Shown here: positions 23,370 to 34,253 of the stretch, one piece after another
Layout: each line of letters opens with the position of its first letter
Position numbering within the stretch: position 1 is the stretch's first letter
DNA from: Antedon mediterranea
Lineage: Eukaryota; Echinodermata; Crinoidea; Comatulida; Antedonidae
Direction of reading: 5' to 3'
DNA length: 60,000 nucleotides
Assembly: GCF_964355755.1 (NCBI RefSeq)
Contig: NC_092674.1
Span: 27,022,001-27,082,000, forward strand
Made by a program: the position numbers and the translations under genes
Notes under the pieces: model-generated
Databases searched by the model: none
The model's input: the letters and a program-made list of their open reading frames with translations, nothing else
What the model was told of the DNA's origin: nothing

Positions 23370-23745
23370 AACAGTACGCGCTGTTATATATAGAAGGATA
23401 GGAAACGCGAACGTGCTTTCATGGACGCGTAAGAATCCAGCAGCCAAACGACGGCGGGCTCTAGATATGGTTCCCGTCTAATTCCACGTTTGGATGGATC
23501 GTGATGATCTGATGTGTTCTCGCGTCTGTGCTCTACTAATTTTGATATTATTAATATTTTGATAATCATTTTGATAAATAATCATCGTTTGCATTTTTAT
23601 AGATAGTTTTACCTTACCCACGCCTGAAGGTGGCGCACTTCTTCTAGCGAAAAAGAAGTGCGCCACCTTCAGGTGTGGGCAAATAGAAACCCGGATGTGG
23701 TTTACGCCGCCAACGGAACTGTTGTATCTTCTCCTTTTTTATTAT
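23370..23745. other. GC-rich island with no identified gene
   Basis: This stretch is clearly richer in G, C and CpG than its surroundings (for example ACGGCGGGCTCTAG and TTACGCCGCCAACGG). It contains the strong hairpin at 23617-23679. Short frames exist on both strands, but none has a recognisable motif. It could be an inserted element, an alternative promoter or a decayed exon. Confidence 0.35.
23617..23679. repeat. Strong hairpin, 27-bp arms
   Basis: CCCACGCCTGAAGGTGGCGC continuing ACTTCTT is repeated inverted on the right with a single mismatch (AAGAAGTGCGCCACCTTCAG then GTGTGGG). The loop is short (CTAGCGAAA). Either strand could form a very stable stem-loop. Confidence 0.75.
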
Positions 23746-24160
23746 CTTTGCTTACATCCTTTGATAGTATAGTTTGAAGTTATAGGATGTTGAATTAACA
23801 GTTATTAAACTGGTTTTACAACTATAATTTGACTTTTTTATTCACTAGCAACCCTTTGTTACTATAAAGTAAAAAATCTAATTGGCAAAATTAGCAACCC
23901 ATCAAGCAAGAAAAACAATATTTTGATATAATTATTCATAAATAGTACTTCAAAAAGTTGAATTTACAGAATTATCATATCAAGCCCACCATATCAATTG
24001 TTTCACTGAACAGTAAACTACATCCATATAAAAATTACAACCAGCAAACATTATTTTTTTAAATCAATAAACGTCTACTACTAGGTTGAATGTCGAGCCC
24101 TCTAAATAAAGAATATAAAACAATATCTTACAAATGATATTTGTACCTTAGATCTTATCT

Positions 24161-24322
24161 AAAGCTCTGTCTACACTATCAAACTTTATGTGACAAAAAG
24201 ATGTGATGTGCCCATATGGACATGATGATGTCATATCACTACTATATTTGGAAATATCACTATCATATTTGGGCACATCACACTTTTTTGTCAAACTAGT
24301 TTGATATTGTAGACAGACCTTT
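24161..24322. mobile_element. Foldback MITE, family A, copy 3
   Basis: The best-preserved copy: AAGCTCTGTCTACACTATCA at the left and its near inverse TTGATATTGTAGACAGACCT at the right. Subterminal GTGACAAAAAGATGTGATGT and CATCACACTTTTTTGTC pair with each other. The centre has repeats of TATCACTACTATATTTGG. It is noncoding; the minus-strand open frame across it is a by-product. Confidence 0.8.
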
Positions 24323-25030
24323 ATTTCATGTGTCATAAACCAAAGTAATACAAAAATTATATAATGATTTGCAAAACTCAAGGTTATATTTGTGATTGAG
24401 TCTGGTGAATATTATATCATGATTTTCAAAATCAATTTTTCAACAAAAATTATGCAACTTCTGGAAATAAGATAAATATAGAAGGTCATAACTTAAACTT
24501 ATAGTTGTCAAATTCACATGTATATTTTTATTAAATAAGGTTACAGATCAAATTTACAAAGATTACTTTATAGAAATAATCAAAAACCGATTATGATATG
24601 TCGGGGAAAATTGAGAATCAGTCATCCACATTTTTTAATCAGATGTCGAAAAAAGGGATGATTTTAATAAAAAAAATATTAGCTTGTCAATGTGATTCTT
24701 TATCAATAATTTGCGTGACATCCATCATTCTCACACATGTTGTTTTTATCGCAGATATTAGATAAAGAGGTTGTATGATTGAAACGTTCAGAAGGAGCAC
24801 TCCATTAATGTGTATGCTGCAGATACATACTTGTGTTAATAACACTACCAATGTGGTTTAAAATTTCTGCGTTTTAAAGATCGGGTTTACTAACTTCCGC
24901 AAAAATTGGAATTATTGATTGGTTTTTCTTTAAAAAATGTATTCTCTATAAAGGAGACTTTTATTTATTGATTGCTTAATAGTAGCTTTATGTTACATTG
25001 TAAGTTCTATATTATTATACACACATGGTT

Positions 25031-25065
25031 TTAACCATGGAGGAAAATTTTTCCTCCATGGTTTA
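25031..25065. repeat. Perfect 15-bp-arm palindrome
   Basis: AACCATGGAGGAAAA (25033-25047) and its exact inverse TTTTCCTCCATGGTT (25049-25063) are separated by one base. I see nothing else around it. Confidence 0.8.
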
Positions 25066-28000
25066 ATTGGTGGCACTGTAAAGTTGTGATAGCTCAAGTA
25101 CTTAACCACCAACTTTGTGTTTTCTCAAAAGAATCTGCACTTTTTTCTTCATAGGTTTTGTAGAAAGTTTTTTTCTATATTGTTAAATGCAGTTATAACA
25201 AAATTCTACAGTACACAAACTACATAGAAACATCAAACCCCATCTGTAATATGCTTTGTCATGCTTTTGATACAAATTTCCACTTTTTCTGTTGAAATTT
25301 CTTTCCAATTAAAATTTACTCCTAAATTATACCCCCTTTCTGTATAAAATCCTAAAACTGATTCTAGATTTCAAACTGCAATTAAAGGACCACAAAAAAC
25401 AGTATAAAAACAACGATTTATAAATATTGATATAATAATAATAAAAAATTTGTCAAAAATGTAATTGGCAGATAAATATTAATGTTAACATTGAATTGAG
25501 TTTGAATGTAATGTTGTTCATTGCAGTACAGTTAGTAATATGTTACCCTAAGTAGGTATGTTGTGTGTTAATATTAATAAACAACAGATTGTATAGTATG
25601 TAATACCTGCTGATTAATCAAATTAAAAAGTTTATCTGAAAACATATTTATTAGCCACGTTGACTTAAAGGCCAGCTAGTCGCATGTCTCGCGGTGGGAA
25701 GGTTTTATTTCAACATGGAGTTTAATATGTTCCACCTGTCCGCAGGGATAATGTTTGGAGATCCAAGCAAGAGATCAAAGGGGGACCGTGACATTTGACA
25801 CCTTTGCGACCCCAGACCCCAGTGAGTCTTAAGTAATGTAAGATTGTCGTTATTAGTATGGTGTTGGTATAAGATCAGAGGGTGCCAAAGGTTTTGTTCA
25901 CCTCGGTCACCAGGGTCGTTATACTCAGTTGGATTTTTTTGTTGTATCAACGATTAAGATCTTTTAAATTGCTACGACTCGAATTATTTATAGAGACATG
26001 TATCGTCCATGTTGATCAGCACCTCTGGCTGTCACCTTTTATTCACTACCAATTTGTAGTTACAATTACCTGACTTCAATTCAAATTTATTACTTAATAT
26101 ATACAATACCGAAAACGTCATAGAAACAAATAGGGTGCCTGGACCACCAGCACAATCCAGATTGGCATACTGTACACTTTGTCTGGTTTAGTTTAATACC
26201 TTTAAAAAAAGTAAATGATATTGTTAATATTTAATTTTGAAGAAAGTTATTAATCATCCTTAACACTAGTTGTATATTCTTGATTGACAAAACATGCATC
26301 GTTATCCCCAAAATAAATATTAAGCATAAGTTTCTATGCTTTCAATTATTTTTATTAATCACAGTATCATCTGTGATAATAATTTATTTGATTTGAGCAA
26401 GTTTTTTGTTGAAGAGAATTCTTTTTTAAGGAAGATGGTTTTGAAGGGTAAGGAACTTGTTCTTTCTTTCCAAGTCATGTGATCCGTTTCATCTTGTATA
26501 GAGACCTCTGGCCGATATTGATTAATAATTGAAAAATATTGCTGTATATGACTGATACTTTATGAAATTAAAATTTGTGAAGGGATTATACTTGTATATT
26601 ATATGGTACAGTTGTATTAAATTATAATTGTTTTGTTTTTTTTTATTTATAATTATTTTAATTAAAATGTAATAGGTTGAAAATGAAAGTTTAAAATTGC
26701 ACATTGATGTGACGTTGGTAAGTGTAAAGTTACCAGATCAGAATGTCAACCTTTGAGTGGACAAGTGGTCACAAACCACTCTTATTGAAAAAACTTAAGT
26801 AATTAATTATTTTATAAGAAGAAAGTGAGATGAACTCAGTGGGTATAACACTGTATTTATAAGTAGAATAGTATCAGTAGCATACATACTGAGTTACAGC
26901 AACATTCTAACAGCAACCTTACGCCCTTTGATGCTGAGAATACGCCATCAAGCTCAAACCGCTACTTAATTCAAACCAGAGTCTAAAGAAAAGTAAGCAT
27001 CTGGTCTTACTAAACAACTTTAAGTGAGTACTCCGACGATGGTTTAAGCCAAAGTTTGTGGTAGCGTGCCGCTAAATAGCCTTCAGGGCTTAAACTGCAT
27101 TTGAACTCATAAACCTGTTGGGCTTTCTAGTTAACACTTTTGAATCATAGATAGAAAGTAAACCGTCTGTGGTCAGAAAATTAATTAAAACTTATATTTA
27201 TGTGTTTTAAATTATAGTACACATTATGCAAAATAGAAAGAGTAAAAAAATTGTGATAAAAAAAAACTTATTTGTAAAAAAAGTATGGATAATAATAATG
27301 AATGAATAATATTAAGAAGAAATTAATATTTATCATAATGATACACAATCATATGCAGTATTATTATTTTTTAAACATTTTTTTCTTTTAAATTGAATTT
27401 TCCTAGCTACATCCTCGATTGCAATAAATATTAATATTTTAATAACCAAATAGAGACAGTTTAAATATATCTCATTTTGAACATTTATAATCCTAATATA
27501 ATCTTTTCGTACATGAGCATTTTGTTATCCTGTTTATAACATTTGATACTGTATTTTTTTTTATCATATCATCACACATTGTCAACACCTGACATACTTG
27601 GAAAAGTGTTTTTTCTAAAACTTGGCATTCTTTCTTGCTGTTTACTTTTATATTTTAATTTTAGGTTTTTTTCATTAGTTAGTTTTTATTTTCATAGCAT
27701 TATTTTCTTTTCAATCTTATTTGAAAGAAATATTTCTACTATGTTGGAATATTTTAAATTTAATGTTTTATGTAACTAAATCTCCCACTTTTGACCAAAG
27801 TTCATTGAATATTTACTTTTTATATATTGGCTTAATTGTTGTTAATCTAACATTATTTGATTGCCCCTGCTGTGTATGACCTAATTTTAATTACTTATAT
27901 TTTGATAACTGTTCAGAATGTTTAACATCTTTTTAGTGACTTTATTAATGTTTTATTTGATTATATCGTCCCAGCTGTGACCTACTTGCAGCATTTCATG

Positions 28001-28373
28001 TTTTAATAATCACATAGTGACTATGTTTAACATGCCATTGAGCAGAACATGATATTGTAACACTGTATACATTACACAAATGACATACATGCTGCTTAGA
28101 ACCACTGCAAACCATGTGCAAATTACCAAGTGCCTTTGATTGTTGTCGTGACGTCAATAACAAATAAGATGATTGGAAGTAATTTGCCTTGTTGGTGGTG
28201 ACGACGGACTTCGTCGGCTCCAACTGAGACAATAAAGTTTGTTGAGCTTAGTACGAAATGTTTATTGGTCTGGTCTTGGTGAAAGTTTTTCTTGTACTTT
28301 GCTAGGAATTGTTTAACAACTTTCACATTTGCTATTTTTCGTGCATTAATATTACAATTTTTGCAAAATTGAA

Positions 28374-28575
28374 GCTATTACGATAATTGATAAATTTATT
28401 TACAATAATTGATAAAGATTTTTACCATAATTAATTTTTAAAGATAATTGATCTTGAAATTGTTAAGTTATTATGACAATTGATAGATTTATCATAAATT
28501 GATAAAGATTTAATGATAATTGGTGAAATTATTACAATATTATAACTAATCAAGTTATCACAATAATTGATCATA
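28374..28575. repeat. Degenerate AT-rich tandem repeat (ATAATTGATAAAGATTT type)
   Basis: ATAATTGATAAA or close variants recur about eight times at 20-30 bp spacing. It is low-complexity sequence with no coding signal. Confidence 0.6.
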
Positions 28576-29242
28576 GTGTACGAAGGAACTTACTAACAAC
28601 ATAAACGTATTTTTCATTTCAATCTATTTTATCATTTTTAAGGATCAAAACATTACAAATTATGTAAATTGTTCATAAGGCTAGCTTTACATTTGATATC
28701 TGCTGTTTAGAAGGGTCAAGGAGCCTCCATTCCCATGTCTCAGTGCTTTTTATAAAGGGTGGGAAACTTTCGTTTCTCGTACCATCCATAATCCCATGTG
28801 TCCTGTCTTTATCATTGGGATGACTGTGTCTTTTTAAGTCAGTATTTACATGTTTTTACTCAAAGAATTCTTTCAATGTATGGGGAAGATTTTGCCATTC
28901 ATAATATGGTATAATGTAATAGCCAAAAATGTAGTTAAAATGATGCTTCTTCTTATACAGGCTTTTTATCGAATATCAATAATTTCTGTTCAAACATATC
29001 AAGCAGTTCTAAGAATCCGGGTTCGAATCTTGGTTTTCTCATTCTCACAATTTAAGTTCCTTATATTCAGCTTCTAAAATGTTATTTACAGTATATCACT
29101 GGGTTTTTTAAATTGTTACATATGTATAAAAATATTTTTTTCTGAGATCTTGCTTCATGATTTATAAAAGTTTCTTTTTTGCCAGTTTCGCTCTGTTTAT
29201 TTGTGATAAAGTTTGAAACAAATATTAGTGTCTATTACGTGC

Positions 29243-29400
29243 CTGCTTACCTGGATAAACCCGACAATAGCCCTTTTCCACGAAGTGCGAAACAAATACG
29301 AAAAGAAGAATTCTACCCGAATTCACCTCATAAAGAATGGTACATTCCGCTCCAGCGCCCTCTCGTGGGACCACTCCCACGTGTTACCGTCTTCATTTCT
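29243..29400 (+). repeat. DIRS left inverted terminal repeat (158 bp)
   Basis: Starts CTGCTTACCTGGATAAACCC and ends TTCATTTCT. It is the inverse of 34096-34253 with one mismatch seen. The outermost 13 bases (29230-29242) are specific to the left end. Confidence 0.9.
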
Positions 29401-29818
29401 TTTCGTACTGTCACGAAGACAAGACGAAGTTTGAGCGTTGCAATACGTCACAAACGAGGGAGAAATACAACCTTATAAGAAGCTAACCTTGAGAAGCTAG
29501 CCGAGGCTAAGTTGACCTATTGATATACTATTTATATCTATTAGAGTACTTTGATTATTGATACGTTGGAAACCGTTGCCCTGTTTGGTTAATCTAACAG
29601 GGCAAAAATACCGTTAGACTAGAGAACTAGTTGTTGGATACGTTGCAAATCGTTGCCTCGTCTACGCACGAGGCAAAAATTTTTTCACATACCGGGACTG
29701 TTCACCGGCTTTGTGTAGCATTTCTTAGAATCAGTCAGGCGTATCCGCTGTTACATAGTACGTTAGATACTCTGTTAGGTGTGTGTTTGTGTGCTTTGTT
29801 TAGGCGTTCTTCGTCATC

Positions 29819-31429
29819 ATGCCAAAACAAGAATGCATCCAGTGCAGGGGCCCACGAGCAACACTTAAGTGGGACCGCCACATGCGGTGAGTTAGCTGCC
29901 GCACGTGCAGCCAGTCAGATCCGTGCGAAGTTTGCGTACGCTGGACGCCTGCTAAATTCGCATCGCTTCCACGTCCCGCGGGACGTGTTATTGAAGAGAA
30001 AGCAGTTGCTATCGCACCTCAGGAGGAACGCGCAACTGTAATGGACGTTCCGGCTGAGAACGTACCTCGCGAGGAGGTGCCTGTTGTGCTCGCAGCTCCC
30101 GCGCATGAGGCAGAGGCCGGTTCCGCGCCTGTTCCCGCTGCGGCCGCTGGTTTCCCGGATACAGAGCTATCTCCGGCGGCAGCGGTTATCTCTGCCATCG
30201 CGGCAGCGGTTAGGGCTGCTCCACGGGACGAGCCCGCGGTGTTCCCTCAACCACGCCCTCCTATTCCATATATTCCGGTGCCTCCACCTCAGACGCCACT
30301 GTCGTATTCTGAGGGACCCTCAATGGAGGAGGGATACACGAGCGACCGTACTATGCTCACGATCTCCGATGAGGAGAGAGCCGCGGAGTTGCGGAGGCCC
30401 GGCGAGGAGGGGCTACAGGCGCTGGTTAATAAGATTCTTCCGGCGGTATTGGAATATCTAGGCATCGAATACGCTTTTCGCGAACCGAAGCCAACCCCAT
30501 CTAGAAAGCGTTTCTCGACGTTTGGGGTACGTACGCCTCTCCGTAAGGTTACAACGTGCCCAGTCGTTCCTCTCGACCCGGAGCTGGTCGATCGCGTGGA
30601 CGCTATCGCGCGCGAGACCAGTACGCGTAGACCGGCGCCGAACATTCTTTCATGCGCTTTTCCGGTACCTAGAGCTCAATTCGATAGGTACATTGTTGCG
30701 CCAGGCGTGCCTGATGCCGCCAAGGACCGGGTTCGGGAGGACCAAGGATTAGAAGCGGGAAAGACTACTTACCTTGCTCCGACGGCCGCGAAGACAGAAG
30801 ATACGCTCCTCACGATCGATAGAGCGGCCCGCGAGACACTTCGAGTAACATCCGTCTCCGGCTACTTGCTGTCGTTTTTGGCCGATCCGGACCACCCGCG
30901 GGAGTTCGATACAGAGGTCATTGCGCTGCTGCAACAGATCACGGGGCTAATTGCCGACCAGCAGGCGTTTGTATCTTTAACTTCTGCCGCCGCGCGTCGT
31001 ATCAACGTACTACAAAGTACTGATATCGCGCCAGCGCATTATCGCAGGTTCACGGCTTCTGAGTCCCTCGGGGCTAAGGACTTGTTTTTTGGTAGTTTCG
31101 CCCAAAAAGAGGACAAATGGGCGCGCGAGAGGGAGGCCCGTCGGGAAACGCGCGCTCGTTTCCCACAGAAGCGTCGGGCTAGCCGCGGCCGCTCGGGTCC
31201 GTCCAGGCCACCTCCCCCTCCCCCAGCTCCGCTACCGCCGCAGTCGCAACCGCAGCCGTCGAATGCCCCACCGGCGCGGCCTGATACGCAGGCTTCTACA
31301 TCTCGCGCGCGCACCCCATATGGCAACAACAGCTACCGATATGGCCGGACTGCACGAGGCAGGGCCGGACGGTCTGGCGCTACCCAAAAGAGTGGTAGGC
31401 GCCCGGGTGCGTTCGCGCGCCGTCGGTGA
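29819..31429 (+). pseudogene. DIRS ORF1 (gag-like), interrupted by an early stop
   Basis: The natural start appears to be the ATG at 29819, beginning MPKQECIQCRGP. After 23 codons an in-frame TGA (29888-29890) interrupts. Beyond it the same frame continues with SCRTC and CEVCVRW, completing a Cys/His-rich N-terminal pattern (CxxC, H, CxxC, CxxC) of the kind seen at the head of DIRS gag proteins. The frame then runs uninterrupted to 31429. The ATG at 30041 (MDVPAENVP) opens a 462-residue product lacking the finger. The middle is Ala/Pro-rich, then comes a folded-looking region (about residues 120-330 of that product), and last a basic tail with RGRSGPSRPPPPPP and GRAGRSG that may bind nucleic acid. 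It overlaps the RT frame by about 340 bp. Confidence 0.75.
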
Positions 31430-32403
31430 CGCGTTCGATGCGCCCGTCCCCTCGAGCGACGGGCAGGTGGGGGGTCGCCTAAGACGGTTCGCCCGTGTGT
31501 GGGAGACCCTGTCGGAGGACAGGTGGGTTCTCTCCACAATCAAAAACGGCTATTCCATCGAATTCACGAGCCCCCCGGTGAGCGGGGGCGCTCGGTCGAC
31601 GAGGATTCCTCCAGAGCCACACATGAGACGTGCGCTCCTGGACGGCCTCTCCACCCTGCTCCAAAAAGGAGCAGTGGAGGAAATCGACGCTCGATGTACC
31701 GTCTCCGGGCACGAGTCCACCGTCTTCTTAACAGAAAAAAAGACAGGCGACTGGCGACCCATCCTAAATTTAAGGAGTCTAAACAAGCGGTTCATTCATC
31801 CCCGGAGGTTTCGGATGGAGACAATCTCATCCATCCTACTGGGTTTAAAACATGGAGACTGGGCAGCCTCGATAGACCTGAAAGATGCTTACTTTCACGT
31901 TCCTATCGCAGAGGCAGATCAACGTTGGCTACGTTTCAGAATCCTCGACCGTCTGTACCAATTCGTCGCCCTGGCGTTCGGCCTATCGACGGCTCCGCGC
32001 GTGTTTACACGCATAGTCAGAACGCTGGCGTCGTTCTTCCACAAACATGGCATAAGAGTGTTCATGTACCTCGACGATTGGTTGGTCGTGGCCCAGTCCA
32101 AGGACAGACTGATGAGCAGTCTACAATATGTCCTTCTCGTAACGGAACAGGCAGGTTTCATTGTCAATCGGGAGAAGTCGTGCCTGGTGCCGACACAATC
32201 CCCGTTGTACCTCGGAGCACAGATAAATCTCGTTACGGGCTTGGCATCTCCATCCCAACAACGCATCGCGTCTGCAATGAGTTCAGTACGCAATCTAATA
32301 TCTGCTCATGCTCCGACGGCTTATGAATGGCTCAGAGCACTGGGTTGTCTGGCCAGCTTCGTTGCCTTAGTTCCGTATTGCCGGCTGCGTATGAGACCTT
32401 TAC
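31089..32403 (+). CDS. DIRS ORF2, reverse transcriptase part
   Basis: Copies the element RNA into DNA. Residues are numbered from the first in-frame ATG at 31089, though the true start may be further down, since the first 80 or so residues overlap gag and look unstructured. The RT core follows: GDWRPILNLRSLNK (about 217-230), the first catalytic Asp in ASIDLKDAYFHVP (Asp263), ALAFGLSTAPRVFTR, and the catalytic box YLDD at 327-330. Then come GFIVNREKSCL and the connection YLGAQI. RT ends at VPYCRLRMRPL near 32400. There the reading frame leaves the normal RT-to-RNase H path because of a deletion, and the same frame runs on through out-of-frame sequence into the recombinase, giving an artificial 935-codon ORF (31089-33896). 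Confidence 0.85.
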
Positions 32404-32979
32404 ATTGCGGGCAGCCTCAACGTTGTTGCGGACGCTCTGTCCCGACAAACACTATGTCCTACGGAAGGGCGCCTTCTACCCAGCATCGCCGCACTGATAT
32501 TCGACCACTTCGGGCGGCCTCACATAGATCTGTTTGCGACGTCAGACAACACGCAGCTCCCGACCTTTTGCACACGGTTTCGGGATGCACGTGCGTGGGC
32601 GGTGGATGCCCTGTCCATACATTGGGACGGACTATGGGCGTATGCATTCCCACCAATATCACTGATTCCAAATGTTCTGACGCGCATTCAGCGCCATCCT
32701 TGCCGGGTCCTCCTGATCGCCCCGGGCTGGGCTCGACAAGCGTGGTATCCACTGCTTCTCGACCTGCTCTACGATCATCCCCTGCGTCTTCCAGATCGCG
32801 TGGATCTGCTGACGCAGGGCCGAGCTCAGTTCCCATTGCGGAACTTACAATCCCTGCGCCTGACTGTATGGCCATTGTCAGGGATCAGCTCCGAGACTCA
32901 GGCATTCCAGATGGCCCTGCCGCCCTCGCGGCGAAATCTCGTCGGGAATCTACTCTTACCGTCTACAATAGCCGACTAA
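32404..32979 (+). pseudogene. DIRS RNase H end and DIRS-specific region, wrong frame
   Basis: Read one base off the RT frame, this stretch encodes IAGSLNVVADALSR, the C-terminal end of RNase H with its last catalytic Asp. The conserved DIRS block follows (PHIDLFAT, RAWAVDALSIHWDG, YAFPPISLIP, CRVLLIAPGWARQAWYP), then TVWPLSG and a stop at 32977. In literature on DIRS this post-RNase H region has been described as Dam-methyltransferase-like; I do not verify that here. The rest of RNase H (the Asp and Glu residues normally about 50-130 residues earlier) is absent. It overlaps the start of the recombinase frame by about 110 bp, the normal arrangement of DIRS ORFs. Confidence 0.8.
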
Positions 32980-33896
32980 AACACTTCTTTACATGGTGCA
33001 GGCGACAACAGGTAGAGCCGGGGTCGATCACCCTCGGACAAGTTTGCGCCTTCCTGCATTACCTGTACGAGTCAGGTCTTCAGGTCCGCACCATTTCGGG
33101 CTATAGATCCGCCATTGGCGCGATCACGCCAACACTTAAAGACGGTTCCTCTATATCGTCATCTCCCGTTATCACTCAACTGATACGGGGAATGTTCAGA
33201 GAACGACCTCCAGTCAAGGTCTTGATTCCTCGATTCGATGTTAACGTCGTCCTAGCCGCACTTACACGCCCGCCATTTGAGCCTATGAGTAAGGCTACTC
33301 TGTATAATGTCTCGCTGAAAACGGCGTTCTTGCTCGCTTTAGCATCATGCAAACGCCGAGGCGAGTTGCACGCTCTCTCCTTGGAACCAGGTCATGTTAG
33401 GTTTGAGCGGGCCGGCGTGAGGCTAGTGTTTAGGAAAGATTTCCTTGCCAAGACACAGACGTTAAAATTTTCGCCGCCTGCTGTGTTCGTTCCCACCATC
33501 ACATCTTTTTCAGCGGCAGACGGAGATAAACTTTGGTGCCCAGTCAGGGCTCTTAAGTGGTATATCCACCACACTAAGACGATTAGAGACGGAGTGTCTC
33601 ACCTCTTCGTCGCCTCTGTTCCTCCATACCGCGCGGCCGCTAAGGCAACAATAGCGAGATGGGTCGTTGCAACTATTCAAGACGCGTACACTTCTTCAGA
33701 CACACCGCCACCGGCACATATGCACCAAGTGCGCGCGGTTTCCACTTCGTGGGCGTTGTTCTCGGGCGTCCCTGTAGCTGACATCATGGAAGCGGCGTGG
33801 TGGCAAACACAGTCGACATTCACCTCACACTACCTGTCGGACATCTCCGCTAACGTGGCACCAGTGGCAACGGCGATACTAAAGCCTCGACTATAG
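32868..33896 (+). CDS. DIRS tyrosine recombinase
   Basis: Expected to integrate the circular DNA copy by site-specific recombination. The first own ATG is at 32868 (MAIVRDQLRDSG), giving about 342 residues. The N-terminal core-binding half has STLTVYNSRLKHFFTWC and TISGYRSAIGA. The catalytic half has the first Arg in CKRRGELHALSL, a FRKDFLAKTQTLKF strand pair with candidate Lys, HQVR as the His-x-x-Arg box, and Tyr in FTSHYLSD near the C-terminus. All the core catalytic residues appear intact and no internal stop is present. The frame coincides with that of RT only because of the upstream deletion. Confidence 0.88.
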   Translation: MAIVRDQLRDSGIPDGPAALAAKSRRESTLTVYNSRLKHFFTWCRRQQVEPGSITLGQVCAFLHYLYESGLQVRTISGYRSAIGAITPTLKDGSSISSSPVITQLIRGMFRERPPVKVLIPRFDVNVVLAALTRPPFEPMSKATLYNVSLKTAFLLALASCKRRGELHALSLEPGHVRFERAGVRLVFRKDFLAKTQTLKFSPPAVFVPTITSFSAADGDKLWCPVRALKWYIHHTKTIRDGVSHLFVASVPPYRAAAKATIARWVVATIQDAYTSSDTPPPAHMHQVRAVSTSWALFSGVPVADIMEAAWWQTQSTFTSHYLSDISANVAPVATAILKPRL

Positions 33897-33963
33897 GTAT
33901 GTATAAGTCAATTTTCTAACTTGTCACCCGCCGCCGACTAGATTCCTAGTCCGGTGCTACACT

Positions 33964-34061
33964 GGCTATTGTCGGGTTTATCCAGGTAAGCAGGCACGTA
34001 ATAGACTACACAAACCAGAAATGGTGTTGGTAGTCTATAAGTGCTGCTTACCTGGATAAAC
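33964..34061 (+). repeat. DIRS internal complementary region
   Basis: 33964-34006 is the exact complement of the left end (29230-29272). 34007-34061 is the exact complement of the right end (34236-34290). In DIRS elements this region is the template that joins both ends when the circle forms. The junction inferred here is ...TTTGTGTA|GTCTATTACG.... Confidence 0.92.
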
Positions 34062-34095
34062 ACCCGCCCGCCGTCCCCTCAGACAAGAGTTCTTG

Positions 34096-34253
34096 AGAAA
34101 TGATGACGGTAACACGTGGGAGTGGTCCCACGAGAGGGCGCTGGAGCGGAATGTACCATTCTTTATGAGGTGAATTCGGGTAGAATTCTTCTTTTCGTAT
34201 TTGTTTCGCACTTCGTGGAAAAGGGCTATTGTCGGGTTTATCCAGGTAAGCAG
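34096..34253 (+). repeat. DIRS right inverted terminal repeat (158 bp)
   Basis: Inverse of 29243-29400 with a single visible mismatch (ATCATTTCT against TTCATTTCT when read inverted). The outer 37 bases up to 34290 (CACTTATAGACTACCAACAC onward) are specific to the right end. Confidence 0.9.

Noticed and set aside
28980-29040. A tRNA-like B box (GGGTTCGAATCTTGG)
   Set aside because: No A box at the right distance and no cloverleaf around it, so neither a tRNA nor a tRNA-derived SINE can be supported.
30084-33574. Further open frames on both strands inside the DIRS element
   Set aside because: They overlap the recognisable gag, RT and recombinase frames, lack motifs and follow from the high GC content, which makes stop codons rarer.
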